Of a stretch of 64,000 nt of DNA, positions 8,615-19,724 are shown one piece after another. This stretch comes from Massilia aquatica (GTDB lineage: Bacteria; Pseudomonadota; Gammaproteobacteria; Burkholderiales; Burkholderiaceae_D): NCBI RefSeq assembly GCF_011682045.1, contig NZ_VVIW01000027.1, positions 25,606 to 89,605 of the forward strand, given 5' to 3'. The notes below the pieces were generated by a model. That model searched no databases, was not told the DNA's origin, and was given only the letters and a program-made list of their open reading frames with translations. The position numbers were made by a program, and so were the translations under genes. Each line of letters begins with the position of its first letter. Within the stretch, counting starts at the first letter, position 1.

Positions 8615-9865
8615 ATGGACAAGCTCCAAGTGGTCGGAGGCAAACGCCTCGAAGGGGAAATCGTCATTTCGGGCGCCAAGAACGCGGCCCTGCCGATCCT
8701 GTGCGCCGGTCTGCTCACCTCGGGCGACCTTGAACTGTCGAACGTGCCGCGCCTGCACGACGTCAAGACCATCCTCAAGCTGCTGGCCCAGACCGGCCTG
8801 AAGGTGAGCCAGGACGACGAGCGCGTGACCCTCAACGGCAGCGCCATCACCACCCTGGAGGCGCCCTATGAACTGGTCAAGACCATGCGCGCCTCGATCC
8901 TGGTGCTCGGCCCCTTGCTGGCGCGCTTCGGCGAAGCCAAGGTCTCGCTGCCGGGCGGCTGCGCCATCGGTTCGCGTCCGGTCGACCAGCACATCAAGGG
9001 CTTGCAGGCGCTCGGCGCCGAGATCACCATCGAAGGCGGCTACATCTACGCCAAGTGCAAGAAGCTCAAGGGCGCGCGCATCCGCACCGACATGATCACC
9101 GTCACCGGCACCGAAAACCTGCTGATGGCGGCGACCCTGGCCGAAGGCGAAACGATCCTGGAAAACGCCGCGCGCGAGCCGGAAGTGACCGACCTGGCCA
9201 ACCTGCTGGTGGCCATGGGCGCCAAAATTGAAGGCATCGGCACCGACCGCCTGGTGATCCAGGGCGTGGCTGAACTGCACGGCGCAAAGCACGCGGTGAT
9301 TTCCGACCGCATCGAAGCGGCCACCTTCCTGTGCGCCGTTGCGGCCACCGGCGGCGACATCCTGCTCAAGAACACCCGCACCGACTACTTCGATGTGGCG
9401 CTCGACAAGCTGCGCGAAATCGGCCTGGTCATGACCATGGGTCCCGATTCGATCCGCGCCCAGATGGGCGGCCGTCCGAAGCCGGTCTCGTTCCGCACCA
9501 CCGAATACCCGGGTTTTCCGACCGACATGCAGGCCCAGTTCATGGCGGTAAACACCATCGCCTCCGGCAGCAGCCGCATCACCGAGACGATTTTCGAAAA
9601 CCGCTTCATGCACGTGCAGGAGATGAACCGCCTGGGCGCGGCGATCCAGACCGAGGGCAACACCGCCCACGTCAAGGGTGTCGACAAGCTGGTGGGCGCG
9701 CCCGTGATGGCGACCGACTTGCGCGCCTCGGCCTCGCTGGTGATCGCCGCCATGGCCGCGCAAGGCACCACCATTATCGACCGCATCTATCACCTCGACC
9801 GCGGCTACGACCGCATGGAAGTGAAGCTGTCGGCGGTGGGTGCCGATATCGTCCGCATCAAGTAA
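8615..9865 (+). CDS. murA: UDP-N-acetylglucosamine 1-carboxyvinyltransferase
   Basis: 416 residues. It catalyses the first committed step of peptidoglycan synthesis, adding enolpyruvate from PEP to UDP-GlcNAc. The catalytic cysteine lies in [15 protein letters not shown] (Cys116), and the family N-terminus [22 protein letters not shown] is intact. A Cys at this position predicts fosfomycin sensitivity of the target, since the drug alkylates it. The gene lies 13 bp after the BolA-like gene and 20 bp before hisG. Confidence 0.97.
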   Translation: MDKLQVVGGKRLEGEIVISGAKNAALPILCAGLLTSGDLELSNVPRLHDVKTILKLLAQTGLKVSQDDERVTLNGSAITTLEAPYELVKTMRASILVLGPLLARFGEAKVSLPGGCAIGSRPVDQHIKGLQALGAEITIEGGYIYAKCKKLKGARIRTDMITVTGTENLLMAATLAEGETILENAAREPEVTDLANLLVAMGAKIEGIGTDRLVIQGVAELHGAKHAVISDRIEAATFLCAVAATGGDILLKNTRTDYFDVALDKLREIGLVMTMGPDSIRAQMGGRPKPVSFRTTEYPGFPTDMQAQFMAVNTIASGSSRITETIFENRFMHVQEMNRLGAAIQTEGNTAHVKGVDKLVGAPVMATDLRASASLVIAAMAAQGTTIIDRIYHLDRGYDRMEVKLSAVGADIVRIK

Positions 9866-9885
9866 AGAAGCCAGAGAAAACATCA

Positions 9886-10560
9886 ATGAGCACATTCAGT
9901 AACCCGGCCAACTCCCAGCTGATCCTGGCACTGTCGAAAGGCCGCATCTTCGACGACACCATGCCCCTCTTGGCGTCGGCCGGCATCACCGTCACCGAAA
10001 ACCCGGAGACCTCGCGCAAGCTGATTTTGGCGACCAACGATCCGAACGTGCGCGTCATCATCGTGCGCGCGTCCGACGTGCCGACCTACGTGCAGTACGG
10101 CGCCGCCGATTTCGGCGTGGCCGGCAAGGACGTGCTGCTGGAACACGGCGGGGAAGGGCTGTACCAGCCGATCGACCTGAACATCGCCAAATGCCGCATG
10201 TCGGTCGCCGTGAACGCCGGCTTCGACTACGACAAGGCGGTGCGCCAGGGGGCGCGCCTGCGCGTGGCCACCAAGTTCGTCCAGACCGCGCGCGAGCACT
10301 TCGCCGCCAAGGGCGTGCACGTCGATTTGATCAAGCTGTATGGTTCGATGGAACTGGCGCCCCTGGTCGGCCTGTCGGACGCGATCGTCGACGTGGTCTC
10401 CACCGGCAGCACCCTGCGCGCCAACAACCTGGTCGAAGTCGAAGAGATCATGGACATCTCCTCGCGCCTGGTGGTGAACCAGGCCGCGCTCAAACTCAAG
10501 CGCAAGCGCCTGCAACCGATTCTCGACGCCTTCGAACGCGCCTCGCGCCTGAACAACTAA
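9886..10560 (+). CDS. hisG: ATP phosphoribosyltransferase, short form
   Basis: 224 residues, the short HisG type that needs the separate regulatory subunit HisZ, which is not in this window. It catalyses the first step of histidine synthesis, joining ATP and PRPP. The start is ATG 9886 ([25 protein letters not shown]). Conserved parts include [12 protein letters not shown] and the PRPP-binding loop ATPRIIVDVV-like segment [19 protein letters not shown]. It is the first gene of the his operon, 20 bp after murA and with no obvious separate promoter, so read-through from murA is likely. Confidence 0.95.
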   Translation: MSTFSNPANSQLILALSKGRIFDDTMPLLASAGITVTENPETSRKLILATNDPNVRVIIVRASDVPTYVQYGAADFGVAGKDVLLEHGGEGLYQPIDLNIAKCRMSVAVNAGFDYDKAVRQGARLRVATKFVQTAREHFAAKGVHVDLIKLYGSMELAPLVGLSDAIVDVVSTGSTLRANNLVEVEEIMDISSRLVVNQAALKLKRKRLQPILDAFERASRLNN

Positions 10561-10580
10561 AGCTTTTAGAAACGACTATC

Positions 10581-11903
10581 ATGACCATCCAGATCCGCCA
10601 CCTCGATTCGGCCCAGCCGGACTTCAAGCAACGCCTCGATACCCTGCTGGCCTTCGAAGCGTCCACCGATGAAGCGATTGAAAAATCGGTGGCGGCGATC
10701 CTGCATGACGTCAAACATCGCGGCGACGCCGCCGTCCTCGAGTACACCAACAAATTCGACCGCATTCCCGCTAGCCCGACCAGCATGGCCGCCTTCGACG
10801 TGCCGCAAACCGAATTGCAGGCGGCGCTCGATGCGCTGCCGGCCGCCCAGCGCGCGGCGCTGGAAACGGCGGCCGAACGGATTCGCGTGTTCCACGAACG
10901 GCAAAAAGAAGAACTGCGCGGCTTCACCTACACCGAGCCCGATGGCACGCTGCTGGGCCAGAAGATCACCCCGCTCGACCGCGTGGGTATCTACGTCCCC
11001 GGCGGAAAAGCGGCCTATCCGTCGTCGGTGCTGATGAACGCCGTCCCTGCCAAGGTGGCCGGCGTGCTTGATATCATCATGGTGGTGCCGACCCCGGACG
11101 GCGTGAAGAACCAGATGGTGCTGGCCGCCGCCGCGATTGCCGGCGTGACCCGCGTGATCACCATCGGCGGCGCCCAGGCTGTCGGCGCGCTGGCCTACGG
11201 CACCGCCACCATCGCCCCGGTCGACAAGATCGTCGGCCCCGGCAACGCCTACGTGGCTGCGGCCAAGCGGCGCGTGTTCGGCACGGTCGGCATCGACATG
11301 ATCGCCGGGCCGTCCGAAATCCTGGTGCTGTGCGACGGCACCACCGACCCGGACTGGGTCGCGATGGACCTGTTCTCGCAGGCCGAGCACGACGAACTGG
11401 CGCAGGCCATCATGCTGTGCCCGGACGCCGACTACATTGCGAAGGTCGAAGCGAGCATCCACAAGCTGCTGCCGACCATGCCGCGCGCGGACACCATCCG
11501 CACCTCGATGACCGACCGCGGCGCGCTGGTCAAGGTGCGCGACATGCAGGAAGCGTGCGACATCGCCAACGCCATCGCCGCCGAGCACCTGGAAATTTCG
11601 GCGGAAGATCCGCAGCAGTGGGCCGACAAGATCCGCCACGCCGGCGCCATGTTCCTCGGGCGTTTTTCGTCCGAGTCGCTGGGCGACTACTGCTGCGGCC
11701 CGAACCACGTGCTGCCGACCTCGCGCACCGCGCGCTTCTCGTCGCCGCTGGGCGTGTACGACTTCCAGAAGCGTTCCTCCGTCATTTTCGTCAGCGAAGC
11801 CGGTGCGCAAACGCTGGGCAGAATCGCGGCCGAACTGGCCTACGGCGAAGGCTTGCAGGCGCACGCCCGCAGCGCCGAACTGCGATTGCGACCGGCGGCA
11901 TGA
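10581..11903 (+). CDS. hisD: Histidinol dehydrogenase
   Basis: 440 residues. A zinc enzyme that oxidises L-histidinol to L-histidine with two NAD+. Typical motifs are [28 protein letters not shown], the NAD region [28 protein letters not shown] and the [10 protein letters not shown] zinc region. The start at ATG 10581 is 20 bp after hisG. The stop overlaps the start of a DNA methyltransferase gene (ATGA at 11900-11903), not hisC as would be expected. Confidence 0.96.
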   Translation: MTIQIRHLDSAQPDFKQRLDTLLAFEASTDEAIEKSVAAILHDVKHRGDAAVLEYTNKFDRIPASPTSMAAFDVPQTELQAALDALPAAQRAALETAAERIRVFHERQKEELRGFTYTEPDGTLLGQKITPLDRVGIYVPGGKAAYPSSVLMNAVPAKVAGVLDIIMVVPTPDGVKNQMVLAAAAIAGVTRVITIGGAQAVGALAYGTATIAPVDKIVGPGNAYVAAAKRRVFGTVGIDMIAGPSEILVLCDGTTDPDWVAMDLFSQAEHDELAQAIMLCPDADYIAKVEASIHKLLPTMPRADTIRTSMTDRGALVKVRDMQEACDIANAIAAEHLEISAEDPQQWADKIRHAGAMFLGRFSSESLGDYCCGPNHVLPTSRTARFSSPLGVYDFQKRSSVIFVSEAGAQTLGRIAAELAYGEGLQAHARSAELRLRPAA

Positions 11904-12739
11904 GCGACTGGCTCAATCAGGTATTTTGCGAGGATGCGCTGAGTGGACTTGCGCGCATCCCGGATGGTTCCATCGACCTGATTCTGACCGACCCGCCGTA
12001 TAACCTGGGCAAGGACTACGGCAACGACTCCGACCAGCAAAGCGTGGCCGCTTACCTGGCCTGGACCGAGCAATGGATTTCCAGGGCGCTGCCCAAGCTC
12101 AAGCCTAACGGCAGCCTGTACATTTTTTTGACGTGGCGCTTTTCGCCCGAGATTTTCGTCATGCTCAAGCAGCGCATGACGATGATGAACGAAATTATCT
12201 GGGACCGCCGGGTACCGTCGATGGGCGGCAGCGTACGCAGTTTCAGTTCGGTGCACGACACCATCGGCTTTTTTGTGAACCGCAAGGACTACTACTTCGA
12301 TCTGGACGCCGTGCGCATTCCCTACGACGCGGCCACCAAGAAGGCCCGGTCGCGTTCGATTTTCGTCGGCGCCAAGTGGCTGGAAGTGGGCTACAACCCG
12401 AAGGATCTGTGGAGCGTGTCGCGCCTGCACAAGGAACACCCGGAGCGGGCCGACCACCCGACCCAGAAGCCCCTCGAGATCATCGAGCGCATGGTCAAGG
12501 CTTCCTGCCCGCCGGACGGCGTGGTGATGGACCTGTTCATGGGCAGCGGCACCACGGCCATGGCGGCCAAGCGCTGTGGGCGCAATTTTGTCGGCTTCGA
12601 GCTCAATGCCGCCTACTGCGAGATTATTGCAGCGCGCCTGGCCTCGCCGCCGGAGCAGGAAATGGTCAAGAAGCGTAAACCATCCAAAAAGACCGCGAAG
12701 GCAGAAGAACCATCCACCTTAAGGAGCAAAGCAGCATGA
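11900..12739 (+). CDS. Class-beta DNA methyltransferase (N4-cytosine or N6-adenine) inside the his operon
   Basis: 279 residues. The catalytic motif TDPPY (residues 30-34) precedes the AdoMet-binding motif DLFMGSGTT (from about residue 211), the motif order of class-beta amino-methyltransferases. The N-terminus ([27 protein letters not shown]) and [14 protein letters not shown] are typical of the N6_N4_Mtase family. A lysine-rich tail ([14 protein letters not shown]) ends the protein. The start overlaps the hisD stop and the stop overlaps the hisC start, each by ATGA, so it is translationally coupled within the his operon. No restriction enzyme is adjacent. The recognition site cannot be read from the sequence. 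Confidence 0.9.
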   Translation: MSDWLNQVFCEDALSGLARIPDGSIDLILTDPPYNLGKDYGNDSDQQSVAAYLAWTEQWISRALPKLKPNGSLYIFLTWRFSPEIFVMLKQRMTMMNEIIWDRRVPSMGGSVRSFSSVHDTIGFFVNRKDYYFDLDAVRIPYDAATKKARSRSIFVGAKWLEVGYNPKDLWSVSRLHKEHPERADHPTQKPLEIIERMVKASCPPDGVVMDLFMGSGTTAMAAKRCGRNFVGFELNAAYCEIIAARLASPPEQEMVKKRKPSKKTAKAEEPSTLRSKAA

Positions 12740-13830
12740 GTTTCATCGACACGCTGATCGCCAACACGATCCGTCCCGAGGTCCAGGCCGACCATGCCTA
12801 CGTCGTCGCCGACGCCGACGGCTTCATCAAACTCGACGCGATGGAAAATCCCTACTCGCTGCCTGCCCACCTGCGCGAAGAACTGGGCCAGCGCCTGACC
12901 GCCGCGGTCCTGAACCGCTATCCTCTGCCAAGCAACGCCACGCTCAAACAGAAGATCTGCACGCGTCTGGGCGTCCCGGGCGGTTACGACGTCATTCTCG
13001 GCAACGGCTCCGATGAACTGATCTCGATCATGGCCACCGCCGTCTCGGGCGGCGCGCGCCACCCGGTGATCCTGGCGCCGACGCCCGGCTTCGTGATGTT
13101 TTCGCGTTCGGCCATGCTGGCCGGCGCCCGATTCGTGGGCGTGCCGCTGCGCGCCGACATGACGCTCGACAAAGCGGCCATGCTCGCCAACATCGCCGAG
13201 CACAAGCCGGCGCTGGTGTTCCTGGCCTACCCGAACAACCCGACCGGCAACCTGTTCGACCCGGACGAGATGGTCGAGATCATCCGCGCCGTCGGCGAGT
13301 CCGGCATCGTCGTCGTCGACGAAGCCTATGGTCCGTTCGCGCGCACCTCCTTCATGGAGCGCCTGCCCGAGTTCGAGAACATGGTCGTCATGCGCACCGT
13401 CTCGAAACTGGGCCTGGCCGGCATCCGCCTCGGCTACATGGCCGCCGCCCCCAAGCTGCTGGCGCAGTTCGAAAAGGTGCGCCCGCCGTACAACATCAAT
13501 GTGCTGACCCAGACCGCCGCCGAATTCGCGCTCGATCATATCGAGGTGTTGAACGACCAGGCCACCCTGCTGATCGACGCGCGCGAGAAAATGGCGGCCG
13601 ACCTGGCTGCGCTGCCCGGCGTGACCGTGTTCCCGTCGGCCGCCAACTTCCTGCTGGTGCGCCTGCCGGACGCCGACGCCACCGTCGCACGGCTCGATGC
13701 GGCCAAGGTACTGATCAAAAATGTGAGTAAAATGAACGGATTGGGCGGATGCATCCGCGTGACCGTGAGTACACCTGAAGAAAATGCTGTTTTCCTCGAT
13801 GCCGTCAAGGCATCGCTGACTTCGCACTAA
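12736..13830 (+). CDS. hisC: Histidinol-phosphate aminotransferase
   Basis: 364 residues. A PLP-dependent class I/II aminotransferase that converts imidazole-acetol phosphate to histidinol phosphate with glutamate. The PLP lysine is in [15 protein letters not shown] (Lys224). [14 protein letters not shown] and VVDEAYGPF are the usual cofactor-binding motifs. The start ATG 12736 overlaps the methyltransferase stop. hisB follows after 12 bp. Confidence 0.95.
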   Translation: MSFIDTLIANTIRPEVQADHAYVVADADGFIKLDAMENPYSLPAHLREELGQRLTAAVLNRYPLPSNATLKQKICTRLGVPGGYDVILGNGSDELISIMATAVSGGARHPVILAPTPGFVMFSRSAMLAGARFVGVPLRADMTLDKAAMLANIAEHKPALVFLAYPNNPTGNLFDPDEMVEIIRAVGESGIVVVDEAYGPFARTSFMERLPEFENMVVMRTVSKLGLAGIRLGYMAAAPKLLAQFEKVRPPYNINVLTQTAAEFALDHIEVLNDQATLLIDAREKMAADLAALPGVTVFPSAANFLLVRLPDADATVARLDAAKVLIKNVSKMNGLGGCIRVTVSTPEENAVFLDAVKASLTSH

Positions 13831-13842
13831 CCGAGCCTCCCC

Positions 13843-14454
13843 ATGACCATCGCAGACCTCAGCGCAGACCGCACCGCAAGCATCACGCGCAACACCAATG
13901 AAACGCAAATCCGCGTCGCCATCAACCTCGATGGCACCGGCCAGCAAAAGCTGAACACGGGCGTGCCTTTTCTGGACCACATGCTCGACCAGATCGCGCG
14001 CCACGGCCTGATCGACCTCGATATCGCGTGCGTGGGCGACCTGCATATCGACGCCCACCACACGGTGGAAGACACCGGCATCACGCTCGGCATGGCGGTG
14101 GCCAAGGCGATCGGCGACAAGAAGGGTATCCGCCGCTATGGCCACGCCTACGTGCCGCTGGACGAAGCGCTCTCGCGCGTGGTGCTCGATTTTTCGGGCC
14201 GTCCGGGCCTGGAAATGCACGTGCCCTGGAAGCGTTCGATGATCGGCAGTTTCGACGTCGACCTGGCGCATGAGTTCTTCCAGGGTTTTGTGAATCACGC
14301 GCTGGTGTCGCTGCACATCGATAACCTGCGCGGCGAGAACGCGCACCATCAGTGCGAAACCGTGTTCAAGGCCTTTGGGCGCGCGCTGCGCATGGCGGCC
14401 GAACGCGATGCCCGTTCGGCTGGCACGATCCCGTCGACCAAGGGTAGTTTGTAA
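13843..14454 (+). CDS. hisB: Imidazoleglycerol-phosphate dehydratase
   Basis: 203 residues, the monofunctional form without the N-terminal phosphatase domain found in E. coli. The metal-binding motifs [24 protein letters not shown] and [12 protein letters not shown] are all intact. It converts imidazoleglycerol phosphate to imidazole-acetol phosphate. About 150 bp separate it from hisH, and that gap holds a REP-like palindrome, which may lower expression of the downstream his genes. Confidence 0.96.
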   Translation: MTIADLSADRTASITRNTNETQIRVAINLDGTGQQKLNTGVPFLDHMLDQIARHGLIDLDIACVGDLHIDAHHTVEDTGITLGMAVAKAIGDKKGIRRYGHAYVPLDEALSRVVLDFSGRPGLEMHVPWKRSMIGSFDVDLAHEFFQGFVNHALVSLHIDNLRGENAHHQCETVFKAFGRALRMAAERDARSAGTIPSTKGSL

Positions 14455-14466
14455 TCGTCATTTTCC

Positions 14467-14561
14467 CCGTCGTTCCCGCGCCAAGGCGGCACTCGGCGCG
14501 AACCCATAGCACCGACGATTCGCCAACGTGCTATGGATCCCCGCCTTCGCGGGGACGACGG
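14467..14561. repeat. REP-like palindrome (copy 2) within the his operon
   Basis: The outer arms are CCGTCGT (14467-14473) and ACGACGG (14555-14561). The inner arms are CCATAGCAC (14504-14512) and GTGCTATGG (14528-14536). The cores CCGCGCCAAGGCGG and CCGCCTTCGCGGGG match copies at 2098, 43805 and 63922. It lies between hisB and hisH, where it could attenuate transcription or protect upstream mRNA. Confidence 0.75.
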
Positions 14562-14601
14562 TAGAAAGCGCGTCTGTCTCCGATTAAGAACCTGAATTGC
14601 T

Positions 14602-15240
14602 ATGAATAAAATTGTTGTGGTCGACTACGGCATGGGCAACCTGCGTTCGGTGGCGCAAGCCCTGCGCGCCGTCGCTCCTGAAGCCGACGTTCTCATCTCC
14701 GGCGATGCGGCCGATATCGATTCGGCCGACCGGATCGTCCTGCCCGGCCAGGGCGCCATGCGCGACTGCATGGCCAGCCTGCGCCAGTCCGGCGTCGAGG
14801 AAGCCCTGCTGCGCGCCGCCAGGAGCCGTCCCGTGATGGGCGTGTGCGTCGGCGAGCAAATGCTGTTCGACGTGAGCGAAGAGGGCGACACCCCGGGTCT
14901 TGCCCTGTTGCCCGGCAAAGTGGTGCGCTTCCGGCTCGACGGCCGCCTGCAGCCGGACGGCTCGCGCTTCAAGGTGCCGCAGATGGGCTGGAACCGCGTC
15001 AGACAAGTGCGCCAGCATCCGCTGTGGCAGGGTATCCTCGACGATAGCTACTTCTATTTCGTGCACAGCTACTATGTCCAGCCCGACGACGCCAGCCTCA
15101 CCGCCGGCGAAACCGATTACGGCGCGCCGTTCTGTTGCGCCGTCGCCCGCGATAATATTTTCGCGACCCAGTTCCACCCGGAGAAAAGCGCCGGTGCGGG
15201 CCTGCAGCTGTACAAGAACTTCGTCCACTGGAATCCCTGA
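14602..15240 (+). CDS. hisH: Imidazole glycerol phosphate synthase, glutaminase subunit
   Basis: 212 residues, a class I glutamine amidotransferase. The nucleophile Cys82 lies in [11 protein letters not shown], and the His/Glu pair lies in [10 protein letters not shown] near the C-terminus. HisH supplies ammonia to HisF through a protein tunnel. The more common elbow is GICLGMQ, so the VGE variant is slightly unusual but conservative. The N-terminus [13 protein letters not shown] is typical. Confidence 0.95.
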   Translation: MNKIVVVDYGMGNLRSVAQALRAVAPEADVLISGDAADIDSADRIVLPGQGAMRDCMASLRQSGVEEALLRAARSRPVMGVCVGEQMLFDVSEEGDTPGLALLPGKVVRFRLDGRLQPDGSRFKVPQMGWNRVRQVRQHPLWQGILDDSYFYFVHSYYVQPDDASLTAGETDYGAPFCCAVARDNIFATQFHPEKSAGAGLQLYKNFVHWNP

Positions 15241-15289
15241 TTGTCATCCGGTCATCCAATCATCCAACCCAACTAAGCGACTACCGATC

Positions 15290-16066
15290 ATGCTGCTCAT
15301 TCCTGCCATCGACCTCAAAGACGGTCACTGCGTTCGCCTCAAACAGGGCGATATGGAACTTGCCACCGTCTTCTCCGAAGACCCCGCCGAAATGGCGCTG
15401 CACTGGCTCAAGCAGGGCGCGCGCCGCCTGCACCTGGTGGACCTGAACGGCGCCTTCGCCGGCAAGCCGAAAAACGAAGCCGCCGTCAAATCGATCCTGC
15501 AGGTGGTGCAGGAGTTCGCCGTCGATCACGATATCGACGAGATCCCCGTCCAGCTGGGCGGCGGCATCCGCGATCTCGACACCATCGAGCGCTATCTCGA
15601 CGACGGCATCACCTACATCATCGTCGGCACCGCCGCCGTGAAAAACCCCGGCTTCCTGCACGACGCCTGCGGCGCCTTCCCGGGCCACATCATCGTCGGC
15701 CTGGACGCCAAGGATGGCAAGGTCGCAACCGACGGCTGGAGCAAGATGAGCGGCCACGAAGTGATCGACCTGGCCACCAAGTTCGAAGCCTACGGCGTCG
15801 AATCGATCATCTACACCGACATCGGCCGCGACGGCATGATGGGCGGGATTAACATCGAAGCGACCGTCAAGCTGGCCCAGGCCGTGAGGATTCCCATCAT
15901 CGCTTCCGGCGGCCTGCACAACCTGGGCGACGTCGAGGCGCTGTGCGCGGTTCAGGAAGAGGGCATCGAAGGCGTCATCTGCGGCCGTTCGATCTACGAG
16001 GGCACGATCAACCTGGGCCAAGCCCAGGCGCGCGCCGACGAACTTACCGAAGGCGACCCGGCGTAA
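15290..16066 (+). CDS. hisA: ProFAR isomerase (phosphoribosylformimino-5-aminoimidazole carboxamide ribotide isomerase)
   Basis: 258 residues, a (beta/alpha)8 barrel. The N-terminus [19 protein letters not shown] carries the catalytic Asp, and the second acid-base Asp is in [12 protein letters not shown]. The phosphate-binding loops GGGIRD and ASGGL are present. The start is ATG 15290, since upstream in-frame codons lie within hisH. It opens Amadori-type ProFAR to PRFAR, the substrate of HisF. Confidence 0.95.
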   Translation: MLLIPAIDLKDGHCVRLKQGDMELATVFSEDPAEMALHWLKQGARRLHLVDLNGAFAGKPKNEAAVKSILQVVQEFAVDHDIDEIPVQLGGGIRDLDTIERYLDDGITYIIVGTAAVKNPGFLHDACGAFPGHIIVGLDAKDGKVATDGWSKMSGHEVIDLATKFEAYGVESIIYTDIGRDGMMGGINIEATVKLAQAVRIPIIASGGLHNLGDVEALCAVQEEGIEGVICGRSIYEGTINLGQAQARADELTEGDPA

Positions 16067-16082
16067 GCCGGAAGAACACACC

Positions 16083-16844
<762 letters not shown>

Positions 16845-16846
16845 AC

Positions 16847-17293
16847 ATGATAGCGACCACAATGACTAGTGCGGCCAATTTCAGCTGGCTGAAAAAAGTG
16901 CGCTGGGACGAGAACGGCCTGGTGCCGGTGATCGCCCAGGAAGCCGGTTCCAACGATGTGCTGATGTTCGCCTGGATGAACCGCGACGCCCTGGCGCGCA
17001 CGGTGGAACTGGGCGAGGCGGTGTACTGGAGCCGCTCGCGCAAGAAGCTGTGGCACAAGGGCGAAGAGTCGGGCCACATCCAGAAGGTACTGGAAATCCG
17101 CCTCGACTGCGATGAAGACGTGATCCTGCTGAAAATCGAGCAGGCCGGCGCCATCGCCTGCCATACCGGGCGCCATTCGTGCTTTTATCAAAAGTTCGAG
17201 GGCGACGCCAGGAGCGGCGACTGGCAGGTGGTCGAACCGGTGCTGCAGGACCCGGAAACGATTTACACCAATCCCAAGAAGGGCACACCATGA
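16847..17293 (+). CDS. hisI: Phosphoribosyl-AMP cyclohydrolase
   Basis: 148 residues from ATG 16847. ATG 16862 (143 residues) is equally possible, and TTG 16841 would overlap hisF. It opens the adenine ring of PR-AMP. The zinc and magnesium ligands are visible in [12 protein letters not shown] and [14 protein letters not shown], with [18 protein letters not shown] before them. It is separate from hisE, unlike the fused HisIE of enterobacteria. Its stop overlaps the hisE start (ATGA). Confidence 0.94.
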   Translation: MIATTMTSAANFSWLKKVRWDENGLVPVIAQEAGSNDVLMFAWMNRDALARTVELGEAVYWSRSRKKLWHKGEESGHIQKVLEIRLDCDEDVILLKIEQAGAIACHTGRHSCFYQKFEGDARSGDWQVVEPVLQDPETIYTNPKKGTP

Positions 17294-17628
17294 GCCAGAC
17301 CCTTGCCCGCGTGGCGCAAACGATCGAGTCGCGCAAGCTCGAAAACGGCGGCGACCCGGCCACCTCGTACGTGTCGCGCCTGTTTTCCAAGGGCGACGAC
17401 GCGATCCTGAAAAAGATCGGCGAAGAAGCCACCGAACTGGTGATGGCGGCCAAGGATGCGCGCGTCGATGGCGATGCGTCCCAAGTGCTGTACGAATGCG
17501 CCGACCTGTGGTTCCATTCGATGGTGCTGCTGGCCAAATTCGACCTCTCGCCGCAGCAGGTGCTCGACGAGCTGGCGCGCCGCGAAGGCCTCTCAGGACT
17601 GGCCGAAAAAGCCGCCCGCCCGGACTGA
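17290..17628 (+). CDS. hisE: Phosphoribosyl-ATP pyrophosphatase
   Basis: 112 residues of the MazG-like all-alpha pyrophosphatase fold. It hydrolyses PR-ATP to PR-AMP, step two of histidine synthesis. [15 protein letters not shown] holds the metal-binding glutamates, and [14 protein letters not shown] is the second conserved helix. The start ATG 17290 overlaps hisI. It is the last his gene in the operon. Confidence 0.94.
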   Translation: MSQTLARVAQTIESRKLENGGDPATSYVSRLFSKGDDAILKKIGEEATELVMAAKDARVDGDASQVLYECADLWFHSMVLLAKFDLSPQQVLDELARREGLSGLAEKAARPD

Positions 17629-17662
17629 GGTCCTCCTATTTCTAACTCTACGGAAACTGCCC

Positions 17663-18034
17663 ATGACCGACTGCCTGTTCTGCAAAATCGCCGCCAAGCA
17701 AATCCCTTCTAGCATTGTCTACGAGGATGAAGAGTTGCTGGCGTTCAAGGATATCCATCCGGCCGCACCCGTGCACCTGCTGGTCATTCCCAAGGTCCAC
17801 GTGGCGACCTTGTCCGAATGCAACGAAACGCATGGCGCGCTGCTCGGCAAGCTGCTGGCGCTGGCGCCAAAACTTGCCAAGGAGCATGGCTGTGAAGTCA
17901 CCTACGATGCCGGCGGCAAGCCGGCCGGCGGCTACAAGACACTTATCAACAGCGGTCCGGACGGCGGCCAGGAAGTCTATCACCTGCACCTGCACATGAT
18001 CGGCGGCCCCCGTCCCTGGACCGGGCAACGCTGA
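17663..18034 (+). CDS. HIT family purine nucleoside phosphoramidase
   Basis: 123 residues of the HIT superfamily, closest to the HinT branch. The triad motif HLHLHMIGG is at the C-terminus, and the N-terminus CLFCKIAAKQIPSSIVYED is typical. Such enzymes hydrolyse adenosine 5'-phosphoramidates. The start is ATG 17663, 34 bp after hisE, with an ACGGAAAC weak ribosome-binding site. The hisE-HIT-tatA arrangement is common in betaproteobacteria. Confidence 0.92.
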   Translation: MTDCLFCKIAAKQIPSSIVYEDEELLAFKDIHPAAPVHLLVIPKVHVATLSECNETHGALLGKLLALAPKLAKEHGCEVTYDAGGKPAGGYKTLINSGPDGGQEVYHLHLHMIGGPRPWTGQR

Positions 18035-18121
18035 CAATGCGGCAGGAATGGCCGGCATCGCGTAGAATACGCGGCGTACGCTTTCACGAATCGGGCGTTT
18101 GCGCCTCGTAAGGAGAAAATG

Positions 18122-18340
18122 ATGGGTTCACTGAGTATTTGGCATTGGCTGATCGTGTTGCTGGTCGTTGTCGTGGTTTTCGGAACCAAGAAGCTCGGCA
18201 ACATGGGTGGCGATATTGGCAAGGCCGTCAAAGGCTTCAAGGATGGCGTACGTGGCGACGACGAGAAGCCGCCGGTTCCGACCCAGGTGGCGGAACGGAC
18301 GACCATCGACGGCGAAGCGAAAGAGAAAACGAAGTTCTGA
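18122..18340 (+). CDS. tatA: Sec-independent protein translocase TatA
   Basis: 72 residues: an N-terminal membrane helix ([23 protein letters not shown]), an amphipathic helix ([15 protein letters not shown]) and a short charged tail. TatA multimers form the pore for folded proteins with twin-arginine signals. Two ATG codons lie in tandem at 18119 and 18122. The AAGGAG ribosome-binding site at 18110-18115 is better spaced for the second, and [10 protein letters not shown] matches the family start. tatB and tatC follow. Confidence 0.95.
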   Translation: MGSLSIWHWLIVLLVVVVVFGTKKLGNMGGDIGKAVKGFKDGVRGDDEKPPVPTQVAERTTIDGEAKEKTKF

Positions 18341-18388
18341 TGACCGTGCGTGCTCCGGCACGCGCCTTGTCCGATACTTCCAGACGCC

Positions 18389-18874
18389 ATGATCGATCTT
18401 GGACTCTCTAAACTCGCCATCATCGGCGTGGTTGCACTCATTGTCATCGGCCCTGAAAAGCTGCCCAAGGTGGCGCGCATGGCGGGCACCCTGTATGGAC
18501 GCGCCCAGCGCTACCTGCATGACGTCAAGTCCGAGGTGAGCCGCGAGATCGAGCTCGATGAACTGCGCAACCTGCAAAAGGAAGTGCAGGAAACGGCCCA
18601 GTCGTTCAAGGACAGCGTCGAAAACACCATCGCCCAGAACATCGACGATGTCGATGCCGCCTGGCGCGACCTGCCTTCCTCAAACGCGCCCAGCGCCACC
18701 GTAAGCGACCTCGAGCGCAAGGCGCGCGACTTCCGCCGCAAGAAGCTGGTGCGCAATTCGGCCGTCCCCGGCTGGTACAAGCAGCGCCACGGCGGCAAGG
18801 CCCACATCATGTCGGGCGCCGCGCGCGTGAAAAAATTCCGCCCGCGCTCGTCGTCCACCTCGTCCTTCTTCTAA
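18389..18874 (+). CDS. tatB: Sec-independent protein translocase TatB
   Basis: 161 residues beginning MIDLGLSKLAIIGVVALIVIGPEKLP, the typical TatB membrane segment with the conserved Glu and the GPEKLP hinge. A long amphipathic helix (about residues 27-90) and a basic, serine-rich tail follow. TatB binds TatC in the receptor complex for twin-arginine signal peptides. ATG 18389 was chosen over an upstream in-frame start because it gives the exact family N-terminus. Confidence 0.95.
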   Translation: MIDLGLSKLAIIGVVALIVIGPEKLPKVARMAGTLYGRAQRYLHDVKSEVSREIELDELRNLQKEVQETAQSFKDSVENTIAQNIDDVDAAWRDLPSSNAPSATVSDLERKARDFRRKKLVRNSAVPGWYKQRHGGKAHIMSGAARVKKFRPRSSSTSSFF

Positions 18875-18907
18875 CCCTGTTCTTCTAAATACCTCTTTGA
18901 ATCCTCA

Positions 18908-19663
18908 ATGACAGATAAAGCAGCGGGCGAAGAGACCTTTATCTCTCATCTGGTCGAATTGCGCGACCGCCTGGTCAAGGCTTGCATCGGCATCGCCATC
19001 GTGTGCGCCGCACTGATGATGTGGCCCGGACCGGCCCATATTTACGACATCATCGCCCAGCCGATGATCGCTGCGCTGCCGGTCGGCTCGAAGATGATCG
19101 CCACCGGCGTCATCGCCCCCTTCCTGGTGCCGATGAAGGTCACGCTGGTGCTGTCGATCATCATGGCGCTGCCGTGGGTGTTCTACCAGATGTGGGCCTT
19201 CATCGCCCCCGGCCTGTACCAGCACGAAAAACGCCTGGTGCTGCCGCTGGTGGTGTCGTCCTCGCTGCTGTTCATGAGCGGCGTGGCGTTCTGCTACTTT
19301 TTCGTGTTCGGGCGCGTGTTCAAGTTCATCTCCGACTTTTCGCCGGCCTCGATCGCGGTCACGCCCGACATCGAAAACTATCTCGATTTCGTCATATCCA
19401 TGTGCCTGGCCTTCGGCGCCACCTTCGAGGTGCCGGTGGTGGTGGTGATCCTGGTGCGCATGGGGATCGTCAGCGTGGCCAAACTCAAGGAACTCCGTCC
19501 GTACGTGATCGTGGGCGCATTCGTGATCGCCGCTATCGTCACGCCGCCGGACATCGTCAGCCAGTTTGCGCTGGCCTTGCCGATGTGGGTTTTGTTCGAA
19601 CTCGGCCTCCTGATCGCGCCCGTCTTCGTGCGCGCCACCCAGGCGCCGGAAGAAGCGGCGTAA
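18908..19663 (+). CDS. tatC: Sec-independent protein translocase TatC
   Basis: 251 residues with six membrane segments. The N-terminal FISHLVELRDRLVK carries the signal-peptide binding glutamate region. PWVFYQMWAFIAPGLYQHEKR and the late VTPPDIVSQ motif are characteristic. TatC is the main receptor of the Tat pathway. The gene closes the tatABC cluster and is followed by convergent minus-strand DNA. Confidence 0.96.
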   Translation: MTDKAAGEETFISHLVELRDRLVKACIGIAIVCAALMMWPGPAHIYDIIAQPMIAALPVGSKMIATGVIAPFLVPMKVTLVLSIIMALPWVFYQMWAFIAPGLYQHEKRLVLPLVVSSSLLFMSGVAFCYFFVFGRVFKFISDFSPASIAVTPDIENYLDFVISMCLAFGATFEVPVVVVILVRMGIVSVAKLKELRPYVIVGAFVIAAIVTPPDIVSQFALALPMWVLFELGLLIAPVFVRATQAPEEAA

Positions 19664-19724
19664 GCACGCCGCCGCAGCTGCCGCGGTGACTGTTCCCTGC
19701 GGCGCTGCCGGTCTTTCCGATTCG

